Shown one piece after another: positions 16,321 through 25,163 of a DNA stretch of 64,000 nt; position 1 is the first letter of the stretch, and each line of letters opens with the position of its first letter. The notes under the pieces are model-generated. The model worked only from the letters and a program-made list of their open reading frames with translations. It made no database searches and had not been told where the DNA came from. Both the position numbers and the translations under genes were made by a program. The stretch lies in NCBI RefSeq assembly GCF_019345525.1, contig NZ_JAHKRA010000006.1, positions 122,183-186,182 on the forward strand. Reading direction: 5' to 3'. This stretch comes from Flavobacterium sp. NKUCC04_CG (GTDB lineage: Bacteria > Bacteroidota > Bacteroidia > Flavobacteriales > Flavobacteriaceae).

Positions 16321-18450
16321 ATGACTGCTCTTGAATTTATACAACAGGCCGTTGCAACTTCCTCGAAAAACATTGAAAACACACTTTTACTCTTGTCAGA
16401 GGATTGTACTATTCCGTTTATTGCGCGATACCGAAAGGATCAGACGGGCAATTTAGACGAGGTTTTTATAGAGAAAATAGCCAAATACCACGATTTATAC
16501 CTTCAAATAGTCAAACGTAAAGAATCGATTCTTGCGAGCATTGAATCTCAGGATGCATTAACGGCAGATTTGAAAACGAAAATCACCTCTAGTTTTGATT
16601 TGATAGAATTAGAAGATTTGTACTTGCCTTATAAGAAAAAGCGAAAGACCAGAGCTGATACCGCTAGAGAAAATGGTTTGGAACCTTTAGCCAAACAGAT
16701 TATGGCACAACAAAGCACCAATTTATCCGTAGTGGTTAGTCGTTATCTCAATGATAAAGTAACTACTTCTGAAGAGGCTTTTCAAGGGGCAAGAGATATT
16801 ATTGCCGAGTGGATTAACGAGAATATGTATATTAGAAAAAGCCTAAGGAGGTGTTTTCAAAGCAAATCGACCTTGGATACCAAGGTTGTGAAAAGTCAAA
16901 AAGAAGAAGAAAAAGCTCAAAAATTTGAACAGTATTTCGACTGGTCAGAGCCCTTATACAAGATACCTTCTCATCGTTTATTGGCTATTTTTAGAGCAGT
17001 AAATGAAGGATTTATTAAGTTGAATGTTGTTGTGGATAAAGACGAGATTTTGAGTATGATGCAGCGAAATTTGATAAAAAATTCAGGCAGCTGTTCCGAG
17101 CATTTAGAAAAAGCGATTGCAGACAGTTATAAAAGATTATTAGAACCTGCCTTGTCCAATGAGGTTCTACAAGAAGCAAAGCTTAAAGCAGACGTGAACT
17201 CTATCGGTGTTTTTGCCGATAACTTATCGCAGTTGTTATTGGCAGCTCCTTTAGGTGAAAAGCGCATTTTGGCAATAGATCCAGGATATAAATCGGGTTG
17301 TAAGGTGGTTTGTTTAGACGAGAATGGCAACCTTTTATATAATGAAACCATTTATCCACATCCTCCACAAAAAGATGCTGCAATGGCGATGAAAAAAATT
17401 CGGTCGATGGTTAATTCGTATAGAATAGACGCTATTTCCATTGGAAATGGTACAGCATCGAGGGAAACGGAATTTTTTATTAAGAAAATAGCTTTTGACA
17501 AGCCAATACAAGTTTTTGTAGTAAGTGAAGCAGGTGCCTCAGTGTATTCTGCATCAAAAATAGCCCGTGAAGAGTTTTCGAATTATGATGTTACGGTTCG
17601 CGGGGCGGTTTCTATAGGAAGAAGGCTGTCTGATCCTTTAGCCGAATTAGTAAAAATTGATCCCAAATCTATTGGTGTAGGGCAATATCAACATGATGTT
17701 GATCAGACTTTATTAAAAACGGAATTGGATAACGTAGTGATGCGCTGCGTTAACTCTGTTGGCATTAACTTGAATACAGCTAGTAAATCACTGTTGAGTT
17801 ATGTTTCTGGAATCGGTGAAAAACTCGCTGAAAACATAGTGAATTATCGTGCTGAAAACGGCACTTTTACCGATAGAAAACAATTGAAAAAAGTGCCTCG
17901 TTTTGGAGAAAAGGCGTATCAACAGGCGGTTGCATTTGTTCGTATTCAACAAGCATCTAATCCTTTAGATAATTCGGCTGTTCACCCAGAGGCTTATAAA
18001 TTGGTGGAACGTATGGCTAAGGATTTAAACATTTCTGTATCCGATCTTATTTCTAATAAGGAAAGCATTCAAAAGATAAATCTAGATAATTATATCAGTG
18101 ACGAGATCGGTATATTCAGTCTACAAGACATATTAAAAGAATTGGAAAAGCCGGGTTTAGATCCAAGAAAGTCAGCAAAGGTTTTTGAGTTCGACCCTAC
18201 TGTTTTTTCTATTAACGACTTAAGCGTTGGAAAAATACTTACTGGAATTGTCAATAATATCACGAATTTCGGATGTTTTGTCGATTTGGGTATAAAGGAA
18301 AGTGGCTTGGTTCACATTTCACAGCTCAAGGCAGGGTTTGTTTCAGATGTTAATGAAGTCGTTAAACTGCATCAACATGTGGAAGTACGAGTCGTAGAGA
18401 TCGATAGTGCTAAAAAGAGAATCCAATTATCGATGATACTGGAAGGATAA
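16321..18450 (+). CDS. tex: Tex-family S1 RNA-binding transcription accessory protein
   Basis: The 709-residue protein matches Tex in length and order: an N-terminal helical domain (FIARYRKDQTGNLDE, LEDLYLPYKKKRKTRA), a YqgF/RNase H-like domain (ILAIDPGYKSGCK near residue 315), helix-hairpin-helix repeats (VSGIGEKLAENIVNYR, about 500-515) and a C-terminal S1 domain (GKILTGIVNNITNFGCFVDLG to about 706). Tex is the bacterial relative of Spt6 and binds nucleic acid; its exact role in transcription is unsettled. It stands alone between DUF1294 and a small secreted protein gene. Confidence 0.95.
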   Translation: MTALEFIQQAVATSSKNIENTLLLLSEDCTIPFIARYRKDQTGNLDEVFIEKIAKYHDLYLQIVKRKESILASIESQDALTADLKTKITSSFDLIELEDLYLPYKKKRKTRADTARENGLEPLAKQIMAQQSTNLSVVVSRYLNDKVTTSEEAFQGARDIIAEWINENMYIRKSLRRCFQSKSTLDTKVVKSQKEEEKAQKFEQYFDWSEPLYKIPSHRLLAIFRAVNEGFIKLNVVVDKDEILSMMQRNLIKNSGSCSEHLEKAIADSYKRLLEPALSNEVLQEAKLKADVNSIGVFADNLSQLLLAAPLGEKRILAIDPGYKSGCKVVCLDENGNLLYNETIYPHPPQKDAAMAMKKIRSMVNSYRIDAISIGNGTASRETEFFIKKIAFDKPIQVFVVSEAGASVYSASKIAREEFSNYDVTVRGAVSIGRRLSDPLAELVKIDPKSIGVGQYQHDVDQTLLKTELDNVVMRCVNSVGINLNTASKSLLSYVSGIGEKLAENIVNYRAENGTFTDRKQLKKVPRFGEKAYQQAVAFVRIQQASNPLDNSAVHPEAYKLVERMAKDLNISVSDLISNKESIQKINLDNYISDEIGIFSLQDILKELEKPGLDPRKSAKVFEFDPTVFSINDLSVGKILTGIVNNITNFGCFVDLGIKESGLVHISQLKAGFVSDVNEVVKLHQHVEVRVVEIDSAKKRIQLSMILEG

Positions 18451-18462
18451 GTTAATTCTATT

Positions 18463-18510
18463 GGGGAATTCTACAGTTTTATTGGGGATTTTTACGGAAT
18501 TCCCCGTTTT
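18463..18510 (+). terminator. Possible tex terminator
   Basis: An inverted repeat GGGGAATTC (18463-18471) / GAATTCCCC (18497-18505) with a 25-nt loop is followed by GTTTT. The long loop makes it a weak terminator candidate. Confidence 0.4.
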
Positions 18511-18693
18511 ATACAAATCTTATTGGTTTTTGAATGTCTTTTTTTAAAATTACAAATCACTTACAATCAATGTATTATAATTTGTATTAAAATTAGTTTC
18601 ATCAAGTTTATAGTTTGGCGTTGATTTTGAATATTTCTATAGTGTAGTCAAAAGATTATTCTTGGCAGTATTTAGAAACCAAAAGAAAAAAAT

Positions 18694-18933
18694 ATGAAGA
18701 AAGTATTGATAGCTGCATTTCTACTTATTGCTATGGTAAGTTTTGCACAAGAACCGCAGAAGAATAAAAAAGAAACTCGGGATACGACTAAGCAAACGGA
18801 AGAACCAGTTAAGATTACGCCTCAGCAAATGGATGTCGAGCCGCTAGAAAAACCAAAGGTTTCCAAGGATGATCAAACCAAGAAAGAAATCCCTGCGGAA
18901 GGAACTAAAAAAGAAGAGACTAAAAAGAAATAA
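18694..18933 (+). CDS. Small secreted Lys/Glu-rich protein
   Basis: The 79-residue protein has a clear signal peptide (MKKVLIAAFLLIAMVSFAQ, cleavage after residue 18 or 19). A low-complexity mature part of about 60 residues follows, rich in Lys, Glu, Thr and Pro, probably disordered. No domain is recognisable. It is followed by a strong hairpin terminator. Similar short secreted charged proteins are common and poorly conserved in flavobacteria; no function is assigned. Confidence 0.65.
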   Translation: MKKVLIAAFLLIAMVSFAQEPQKNKKETRDTTKQTEEPVKITPQQMDVEPLEKPKVSKDDQTKKEIPAEGTKKEETKKK

Positions 18934-18988
18934 TCCCCATTTATTAAAAGAAAAAGTAGTGTTTTTTATTATGTTTTATGAGGGAAAA

Positions 18989-19019
18989 TGCCTGTTTGAT
19001 ATCAAACAGGTATTTTTTT
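18989..19019 (+). terminator. Terminator after the small secreted protein gene
   Basis: The perfect 20-bp inverted repeat CCTGTTTGATATCAAACAGG is followed by TA and seven T. Confidence 0.8.
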
Positions 19020-19023
19020 GCAT

Positions 19024-19053
19024 AAAAAAATGCACTAATTTTAGTTAGTGCAT
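19024..19053 (-). terminator. tatA terminator
   Basis: On the minus strand the stem ATGCACTAA / TTAGTGCAT with a 6-nt loop is followed by a T7 run. It lies 24 bp beyond the tatA stop codon. Confidence 0.85.
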
Positions 19054-19076
19054 GAATATGTTAGATTTACAAAAAC

Positions 19077-19295
19077 TTATTCTGTTTTAGAATCGTCTTC
19101 TTTAGAAGTGTTTTTCTTAGAAGTTGATTTGTCTTCGTTTTCTTTAGTAGCATCTTTAAATTCCTTAATTCCAGTTCCTAAACCCTTCATTAATTCTGGA
19201 ATTTTTTTACCGCCAAACATCAATAGAACAATGGCTACAATTAATACAATCTGCCACGGTCCAACTAATCCTAGAAACACTGATAATGAATACAT
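19077..19295 (-). CDS. tatA: Twin-arginine translocase subunit TatA/TatE
   Basis: The 72-residue protein has an N-terminal membrane helix (about residues 5-24, [20 protein letters not shown]), the FGGKKIPEL hinge, an amphipathic helix ([17 protein letters not shown]) and a charged disordered tail. That is the TatA layout. TatA forms the pore for folded-protein export with TatC, which is not in this window. It is divergent from the M23-like gene, and each has its own promoter in the intergenic region. Confidence 0.93.
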   Translation of the reverse strand: MYSLSVFLGLVGPWQIVLIVAIVLLMFGGKKIPELMKGLGTGIKEFKDATKENEDKSTSKKNTSKEDDSKTE

Positions 19296-19323
19296 AATAT
19301 AAATTTATTTTCAATATATAGAG

Positions 19324-19357
19324 CAAAGATATAATAAAATAAGCGATAACAGAACAA
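19324..19357 (-). promoter_or_regulatory. tatA promoter
   Basis: The minus strand reads TTG (19357-19355) and TATCTTTG (19331-19324) with 23 nt between, within the Bacteroidota range. The tatA start is 28 bp downstream. Confidence 0.6.
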
Positions 19358-19430
19358 TACAAAAGAATTATTTGTCTATAAGATATAAACATTAACATTC
19401 AGGCTTAAACGCAAGTTAATAAAAGCGGAA

Positions 19431-19465
19431 TTGAATTACGGACTTTGGTTTAATTGCTATATTTG
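19431..19465 (+). promoter_or_regulatory. Promoter of the M23-like/GH3 operon
   Basis: TATATTTG at 19458-19465 is a perfect -7 box. The nearest suitable TTG (19431-19433) is 24 nt upstream, slightly long. Transcription would begin near 19472, which favours ATG 19487 over ATG 19454 as the start of the next gene. Confidence 0.55.
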
Positions 19466-19486
19466 TACGAGAAAAATTTTCAAATT

Positions 19487-20356
19487 ATGTCTAAGAAAAG
19501 GCTGAAACGCGAGCATTTGAAAAAGAGATTTCTAAATAAAAATAGAATTGTGTTGTTTAACGAACACACCTTTGAAGAAATCTTTTCGATAAAATTAAAT
19601 CTGATTAATGTAATTGGAGCCGGTCTTTCATTGTTTTTATTTTTAATTATTTCTACTGTTTTGTTGATTGTTTTTACCCCTTTAAAAGAGCTGATTCCGG
19701 GTTATTCTTCTGCAGAGTTAAAGCGGCAAGCTATTGAATTAACCTTGAAAACAGATTCTTTAGAACAATTGGCAATTAACAATGAAGCATATATAGAGTC
19801 GGTCAAAAAGGTTTTAAAAGGAGAAATCGAATTGTCCAAAGTCAATTTGGATTCGGTAGTTAAAAATGAAATACCGCTTTTGGAAAGTAAAGATTTACAA
19901 GTAAGTGAAAGCGATAAAAAATTGAGGGAATTGGTTTTAGCGGAAGATAAGTATAATCTTTTCCAAGAGGCAAAACCTAAGGTGAGTATGGTTTTATTTC
20001 CGCCAGTCAAGGGTACTTTAGTAGAGCGGTATGACCCTAAACAAAGACATTATTCGGTAGTTGTGGCGGTTCCGAAGAATACACCAATAAAAGCTATTGC
20101 AGCTGGTATTGTAGTTTTAGCGGAATGGACTCCTCAAAGTGGGTACGTTCTTATATTACGCCATGCAGAAGGAATTATTTCCGTTTATAAAAGAGCCACA
20201 TCCTTAACCAAGGCTCAAGGAGACCAAGTAAAAACGGGTGAAGCCTTAGGTCTTGTGGGAGAGGGAATAGACGGTAGTGCTCCCAATTACTTACAATTTG
20301 AATTGTGGAAAGACAGTTATCCAATTGATCCTACCATGTTTATAGATTTTGATTAG
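19487..20356 (+). CDS. Degenerate M23/LytM-domain membrane protein
   Basis: Start chosen at 19487 (MSKKRLKREHLKKRF) because the promoter box lies between it and the upstream ATG at 19454; this gives 289 residues. A basic cytoplasmic head is followed by one membrane helix (about residues 38-65), a helical region and a C-terminal LytM/M23 fold (about 185-285). The zinc ligands look lost: the usual HxxxD reads HYSVV, the YxH position reads YKR, and the final HxH reads YLQ in PNYLQFEL. It is therefore probably an EnvC/NlpD-like regulator of amidases and not a peptidase. It lies 6 bp upstream of the GH3 gene and forms an operon with it. Confidence 0.8.
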   Translation: MSKKRLKREHLKKRFLNKNRIVLFNEHTFEEIFSIKLNLINVIGAGLSLFLFLIISTVLLIVFTPLKELIPGYSSAELKRQAIELTLKTDSLEQLAINNEAYIESVKKVLKGEIELSKVNLDSVVKNEIPLLESKDLQVSESDKKLRELVLAEDKYNLFQEAKPKVSMVLFPPVKGTLVERYDPKQRHYSVVVAVPKNTPIKAIAAGIVVLAEWTPQSGYVLILRHAEGIISVYKRATSLTKAQGDQVKTGEALGLVGEGIDGSAPNYLQFELWKDSYPIDPTMFIDFD

Positions 20357-20362
20357 AAAAAT

Positions 20363-21853
20363 ATGTCCATAAAATCCTTAGCAGCAAAGATTTTTGCTAA
20401 TATCGTTCATCACAAAACTCAGAAATGGGCGTTGAACCCTGTTGACACCCAAGAACGGGTGTTTAAAGAACTACTTTTAAAAGCCCAAAACACGGCTTTT
20501 GGACAAGAACATCATTTTAAGGATATACAAAATCACAGTGATTTTATATCTCGGGTTCCCGTTCGGGATTACGAAGGTTTAAAAGCTTATGTTGATCGTA
20601 TCATTGGTGGAGAACAGGATGTTTTATGGCCTGGAAAACCCTTGTATTTTGCCAAAACATCGGGTACTACTTCGGGTGCCAAATACATTCCTTTGACCAA
20701 GGATTCCTTACCTTATCACATTAAAGCTGCGAGAAACGCCATCTTGGAATACATTTATGAAACCGGGCAAGCTGATTTTGTTGACGGTAAAATGATATTT
20801 TTACAAGGTAGCCCTGTATTAGAACAGAAAAACCAAATTAATTTCGGAAGACTCTCCGGTATTGTGGCTCATTATGTACCTCAATATTTACAAAAAAACC
20901 GATTGCCCAGTTGGAAAACCAATTGTATAGAGGATTGGGAAGCCAAGGTCGATTTGATAGTAGAAGAGACCGTTGATCAAGATTTAACTGTGATTTCAGG
21001 AATACCAAGTTGGGTTCAAATGTATTTCGAAAAATTACAAAAAAGAGAAGGCAAACCCGTAGGTGATATTTTTAAGAATTTTAATCTTTTTATTTATGGC
21101 GGAGTCAATTATGAGCCTTATCGCGCCAAATTTGAGCAGTTAATAGGAAGAAGTGTTCCTTCTATAGAATTGTTTCCAGCTTCGGAAGGTTTTTTTGCCT
21201 ATCAAGATAGTCAGAAAGAAAAGGGGTTATTATTGTTATTAGATGGTGGAATTTTTTATGAATTTATTCCGACAACAAGCTTCTTTGACGCTGTGCCCAT
21301 TCGATTAACTATAGGCGAAGTTGAAATAGGAGTTAATTATGTATTGGTTGTTTCTACCAATGCGGGACTGTGGGGATATAATATGGGCGATACCGTTCAA
21401 TTTACATGCTTAAAACCATATAGAGTCATTGTTTCAGGACGTATAAAACATTTTATTTCCGCTTTCGGTGAACACGTTATCGGAAAAGAAGTGGAATTGG
21501 CGCTACAGTTAGCTATGCGAGGAACCAAGATTCAAGTTAATGAGTTTAGTGTTGCACCACAGATTGCGCCAGAATCTGGATTACCCTATCATGAATGGTT
21601 TATCGAATTTGGTGAAGAACCGGAAGATTTGGAAATGTTTGCCTTAAAAATTGATCATGCAATGCGTGAGCAAAATGTATATTATGACGACTTAATTACA
21701 GGGAAGGTCTTGCAAACTTTGAAAATAACAAAGGTTGTTCCAGAAGGGTTTCAAAATTATATGAAATCCATAGGCAAGTTGGGAGGTCAAAATAAATTGC
21801 CCCGATTGAGTAACGATCGGGTTATTGTAGACAAATTAATTACAAAGAAATAA
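20363..21853 (+). CDS. GH3 family acyl-acid amido-synthetase-like protein
   Basis: The 496-residue protein belongs to the GH3 family of the ANL adenylating superfamily. The ATP-binding motif reads YFAKTSGTTSGAKYIPLT (about residues 93-110), and an ELFPASEGFFAYQ segment and NMGDTVQFT follow in the expected order. Plant GH3 enzymes conjugate amino acids to acyl hormones. Bacteroidota homologues are widespread, and their substrates are unknown to me. It sits 6 bp after the M23-like gene. The promoter for the next gene lies at its 3' end. Confidence 0.88.
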   Translation: MSIKSLAAKIFANIVHHKTQKWALNPVDTQERVFKELLLKAQNTAFGQEHHFKDIQNHSDFISRVPVRDYEGLKAYVDRIIGGEQDVLWPGKPLYFAKTSGTTSGAKYIPLTKDSLPYHIKAARNAILEYIYETGQADFVDGKMIFLQGSPVLEQKNQINFGRLSGIVAHYVPQYLQKNRLPSWKTNCIEDWEAKVDLIVEETVDQDLTVISGIPSWVQMYFEKLQKREGKPVGDIFKNFNLFIYGGVNYEPYRAKFEQLIGRSVPSIELFPASEGFFAYQDSQKEKGLLLLLDGGIFYEFIPTTSFFDAVPIRLTIGEVEIGVNYVLVVSTNAGLWGYNMGDTVQFTCLKPYRVIVSGRIKHFISAFGEHVIGKEVELALQLAMRGTKIQVNEFSVAPQIAPESGLPYHEWFIEFGEEPEDLEMFALKIDHAMREQNVYYDDLITGKVLQTLKITKVVPEGFQNYMKSIGKLGGQNKLPRLSNDRVIVDKLITKK

Positions 21854-21863
21854 CCTATATTTG
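21835..21863 (+). promoter_or_regulatory. Promoter upstream of the DUF6909-like gene and polysaccharide operon
   Basis: TTG at 21835-21837 and TATATTTG at 21856-21863 with 18 nt between form a full-consensus Bacteroidota promoter overlapping the GH3 stop codon. It leaves a leader of about 90 nt before the ATG at 21964. Every gene from there to 42627 is rightward with gaps of at most about 35 bp. Confidence 0.75.
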
Positions 21864-21963
21864 CGGGTTAAATAAGAAGTATTAAACCAAAATGGTTCAA
21901 TTGTTTATTTATTGTAAACAGTAGTCACTATCCGGTTTCAGTGTTAAAATAATATAGCCAATT

Positions 21964-23643
21964 ATGAAAGAGATAAAAAACATATCTAGAACGAGAGCCC
22001 AGGTTTCATCTGCGGCTGTTGAACGTATGTATATTACGATGCGCCATTTGTTTAACAGAGGTTTTTATAAACCAATGGGAATTTCTGGCGACACCTTGAG
22101 AGAAGCTTTATTGGAATTACGCCCAGAAATATATGGTTCTATAGCAGAAGAAAAAGTAGAGTTAAACGGTTTGTTATATGTAATTGAACGTTTACCGATA
22201 GGAATAGAGGAATGTAGATATATTAATTTAACTTCTGATGAAGGTTATTCCTTTTCCCATTTTCAGGCTATAGTTCCTCCTAAAAGAAGGCGAAATTGTT
22301 ACCGTATCGACGAAGAACAGATGAATATTGAAATCACTAGAGGTCGATCGGATATCTATGATGTTTTAACGCATTTGACTTTTATTTTTGTAGAATCTCA
22401 TAAGATAAAAAATAGGGTATTAATTGGAGAGGACGGAAAGGTAACTCGCGATTGGCTTAAAATTGAACATGCTGTTAAAACGGAGGAACCCTTGTCATTA
22501 ATAGACAAAGAAATAGCCATTTCGCATTTATCCAATGTTTTAGGACGCTCTTTTTCAGAGGTTTTGACTGTCTATGATGGATTTGCCATTCCTGAAAATC
22601 CCGATCGTTTTTTAGATGTGATTTATTGGTTGGGGAAATTAGCCATTGAAGAAGAAGTGGATAACAATAAGAGAACCATCACTTTTAGTCCCATTTTACG
22701 TGAGCGATTGGGACACCATATCTATGGAGAGATGTGGTCTGATAATATCAAAAACCACCTTAAAAAACAGGGTTTATTAGAGAGACCGATACACATTATC
22801 AGTGCCAATATGCATAGTGTGATGAATTCTATTTTCGCGCCTATGGTTTTGAAAAAGCATTTGAAGGGACAATCGGAATTGGAAATATATGAGGAGTTGA
22901 GTAAATCGGAAAACGGCGATTTGAGAAAATTGGTTGAGGACCGAGCTGTTAAAGAGGGAATGAGCTTTTTACCAGATACATCAGGAACCAATATAGACGT
23001 CCAAATTTTTGATACGGCATTAATTGATTTTCCTAATACGGCTTTTGCTGCGCAAAAAATAGGGGAAGACAAACCGGTTATCATAGTGATGGATTATGCC
23101 TTTGGAGAACAAGCCTATGAAACAATAGACGAATTATTAAAACCGTTTCACAAACATACTTTTTTGAATGTAGTTTCCGTTTCTATTATGGGAAAAGCAG
23201 GGATACTAGTAGGTGGAAAAGGGGATATTATGATTCCTTTTGCGCATATTAACGAGGGTACGGGCGATAACTATCCCTTAGACAATGAATTGACCACTGC
23301 CATGTTTGAAGGAAACGACATTGCTGTAGTAGGCGGAACCATGGTAACGGTTTTGGGAACCTCACTTCAAAATAAGGATTTGTTAAAATTCTTCCACGAC
23401 TCAACTTGGGGAGTTATTGGTTTAGAGATGGAAGGAGCGCATTATCAAAAGGCGATACAATCAGCTTCTAAAATTAGAAAGAGCATTCCGCCAAATGTAA
23501 AAGTTAGGTATGCGTATTATGCTTCGGATAATCCATTGGAGACTGGAAGCACTTTAGCATCGGGGGGATTGGGTTCTACTGGTGTAAAACCCACCTATTT
23601 AATTACTATAAAAATTTTAGAACAAATATTCAATATTATCTAA
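21964..23643 (+). CDS. DUF6909-like protein with nucleoside-phosphorylase-like C-terminus
   Basis: The 559-residue cytoplasmic protein has no signal. I recall a Bacteroidota family of this length, DUF6909, with this N-terminus (TRAQVSSAAVERMYITMRH). The C-terminal third looks like the PNP/UDP phosphorylase and AMP-nucleosidase superfamily: VSIMGKAGILVGGKGDIMIP, GTGDNYPLDNEL and the GLEMEGAHY segment (compare the EMEGA motif that contacts ribose). It therefore may bind or cleave a nucleotide. It is first in a long rightward array and ends 1 bp before the Wzz-like gene, but may simply be co-transcribed with the polysaccharide genes. Function is unknown. Confidence 0.65.
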   Translation: MKEIKNISRTRAQVSSAAVERMYITMRHLFNRGFYKPMGISGDTLREALLELRPEIYGSIAEEKVELNGLLYVIERLPIGIEECRYINLTSDEGYSFSHFQAIVPPKRRRNCYRIDEEQMNIEITRGRSDIYDVLTHLTFIFVESHKIKNRVLIGEDGKVTRDWLKIEHAVKTEEPLSLIDKEIAISHLSNVLGRSFSEVLTVYDGFAIPENPDRFLDVIYWLGKLAIEEEVDNNKRTITFSPILRERLGHHIYGEMWSDNIKNHLKKQGLLERPIHIISANMHSVMNSIFAPMVLKKHLKGQSELEIYEELSKSENGDLRKLVEDRAVKEGMSFLPDTSGTNIDVQIFDTALIDFPNTAFAAQKIGEDKPVIIVMDYAFGEQAYETIDELLKPFHKHTFLNVVSVSIMGKAGILVGGKGDIMIPFAHINEGTGDNYPLDNELTTAMFEGNDIAVVGGTMVTVLGTSLQNKDLLKFFHDSTWGVIGLEMEGAHYQKAIQSASKIRKSIPPNVKVRYAYYASDNPLETGSTLASGGLGSTGVKPTYLITIKILEQIFNII

Positions 23644-23644
23644 T

Positions 23645-24610
23645 ATGGAGAAGCATTCAGACCAAGCCAATCAAGAAATTGATTTAAAATATGTCTATAG
23701 TACTTTAGGAAGTTTCTCGACAAATATCGGTTTAAAGTTTTATCGGTTTTTGATGTTTATTAAAAAGTATTATTTAGTAATACTAGCTTTAATTATAGTA
23801 GGGACCGGATTGGGATATTTTATGGATGATATGCGTCCAAAATTGTTGAGACATGATTTTATCGTTGTTCCCAATTTTGGGAGTGTAGATTTCTTATATC
23901 AATCCCTACCTAAAAGGTCCTTTGTTGAAGGGAAAATAAGCATGGATGAGATGAATGGCTTTGAAGAAATTAAAAATATCAAGATTGAACCTATTAATGA
24001 TATTTATCAATTTTTAACGGATAAATATGAAAACTTAGAACCCTTCCGAATTATTAGTGAACGCGGAGGCGATATAAATAAAATGTTGCTAAATCCGATT
24101 ACGGCAAAGAACTATAAATTTCACTTAATCAGTGTTTACACCAAGGGCAAGATAAATCCTGTTGAGATAACGAATAATCTATTTAAACAACTAAATGCTC
24201 AGAAATACTATTTGCAAAAGCAGCAAACGGCTTTGGTAAATAATCAAATTAAGAAACAAGAAATTCTTAATTCGTTAAAGCAAATTAACGATGTAATTAA
24301 TAGTATGGGTAATATGGATCGCACTATTAACCCACAGGGATTGGCCATAAAAAACTATATGGACATCGATGATCTTTTCACTAGAAAAGAGCGTATACTC
24401 GATAATATTTCTAAAATAGAATCCGATATAGTAGAACAATCTAAAGTGGTTTATGTTGTTGATTCGATGATGGGTAGTAAGGCTGGTGGTTTTCTTGAAA
24501 ATAGAATAGTGTTGTTTCCTTTGTTGTTGGTAATGTTGTTCTTAACGGTAGTTGGGGGTAAAAACTTTATTAAAAAATATAAAGTAATAAGCGAAAGCAA
24601 ATTGAACTAA
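23645..24610 (+). CDS. Wzz-like chain-length/polysaccharide co-polymerase membrane protein
   Basis: The 321-residue protein has a membrane helix at about residues 42-64, a long periplasmic domain of about 220 residues with a helical middle (KQQTALVNNQIKKQEILNSL), and a second helix at about 285-305 followed by a short basic tail. This two-helix topology is that of Wzz-type co-polymerases. No tyrosine-kinase domain is attached. Sequence similarity to known Wzz is weak by eye. The call rests on topology and position at the head of the polysaccharide genes. Confidence 0.6.
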   Translation: MEKHSDQANQEIDLKYVYSTLGSFSTNIGLKFYRFLMFIKKYYLVILALIIVGTGLGYFMDDMRPKLLRHDFIVVPNFGSVDFLYQSLPKRSFVEGKISMDEMNGFEEIKNIKIEPINDIYQFLTDKYENLEPFRIISERGGDINKMLLNPITAKNYKFHLISVYTKGKINPVEITNNLFKQLNAQKYYLQKQQTALVNNQIKKQEILNSLKQINDVINSMGNMDRTINPQGLAIKNYMDIDDLFTRKERILDNISKIESDIVEQSKVVYVVDSMMGSKAGGFLENRIVLFPLLLVMLFLTVVGGKNFIKKYKVISESKLN

Positions 24611-24611
24611 G

Positions 24612-25163
24612 ATGAATTGGAATTCAACAAATTTGGAGGGATGTATTGTTCTTGAACCCAGAGTTTTTTTGGATTCGAGGGGGTATTTTATGGAGAGTTT
24701 TAATCAGAAAACTTTTGATGAAATCACTCAGCAACCCATTCGATTTGTACAAGATAATCAGTCGCTATCCTCCAAGGGGGTATTAAGAGGACTGCATTAT
24801 CAGACCGGAGAGTTCAGTCAGTCGAAATTGGTTCGTGTACTACAGGGAAGTGTATTGGATATAGCTGTAGATATAAGGCCAGATTCTAAAACCTATGGAC
24901 AGTATCATTCCGAAATATTGACAGCAGAAAACCAGAAGCAAGTATTTATACCCAAGGGATTTGCCCATGGTTTTTTGGTATTGAGCGATACGGCCTTATT
25001 TTCATATAAATGCGATCAATATTATAACGCAGCATCAGAAGGTGGAATTATTTTTAACGACTCTTTTTTAAATATAGATTGGCAGTTTTTAATAAGTGAT
25101 TGTATTATCTCTGACAAAGATTTAAAACTCCCCGAATTTAGTAAAGCAAAAGCGGTATGGTAG
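24612..25163 (+). CDS. rfbC: dTDP-4-dehydrorhamnose 3,5-epimerase
   Basis: The 183-residue cupin enzyme is the third step of dTDP-L-rhamnose synthesis. It shows FMESFNQKTF, the FVQDNQSLSSKGVLRGLHYQ substrate segment with the catalytic His, GSVLDIAVDIRPDSKTYG, and IPKGFAHGFLVLSD. It starts 1 bp after the Wzz-like gene and overlaps rfbD by 7 bp. The first two rhamnose steps (rfbA, rfbB) are not in this window. Confidence 0.95.
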   Translation: MNWNSTNLEGCIVLEPRVFLDSRGYFMESFNQKTFDEITQQPIRFVQDNQSLSSKGVLRGLHYQTGEFSQSKLVRVLQGSVLDIAVDIRPDSKTYGQYHSEILTAENQKQVFIPKGFAHGFLVLSDTALFSYKCDQYYNAASEGGIIFNDSFLNIDWQFLISDCIISDKDLKLPEFSKAKAVW

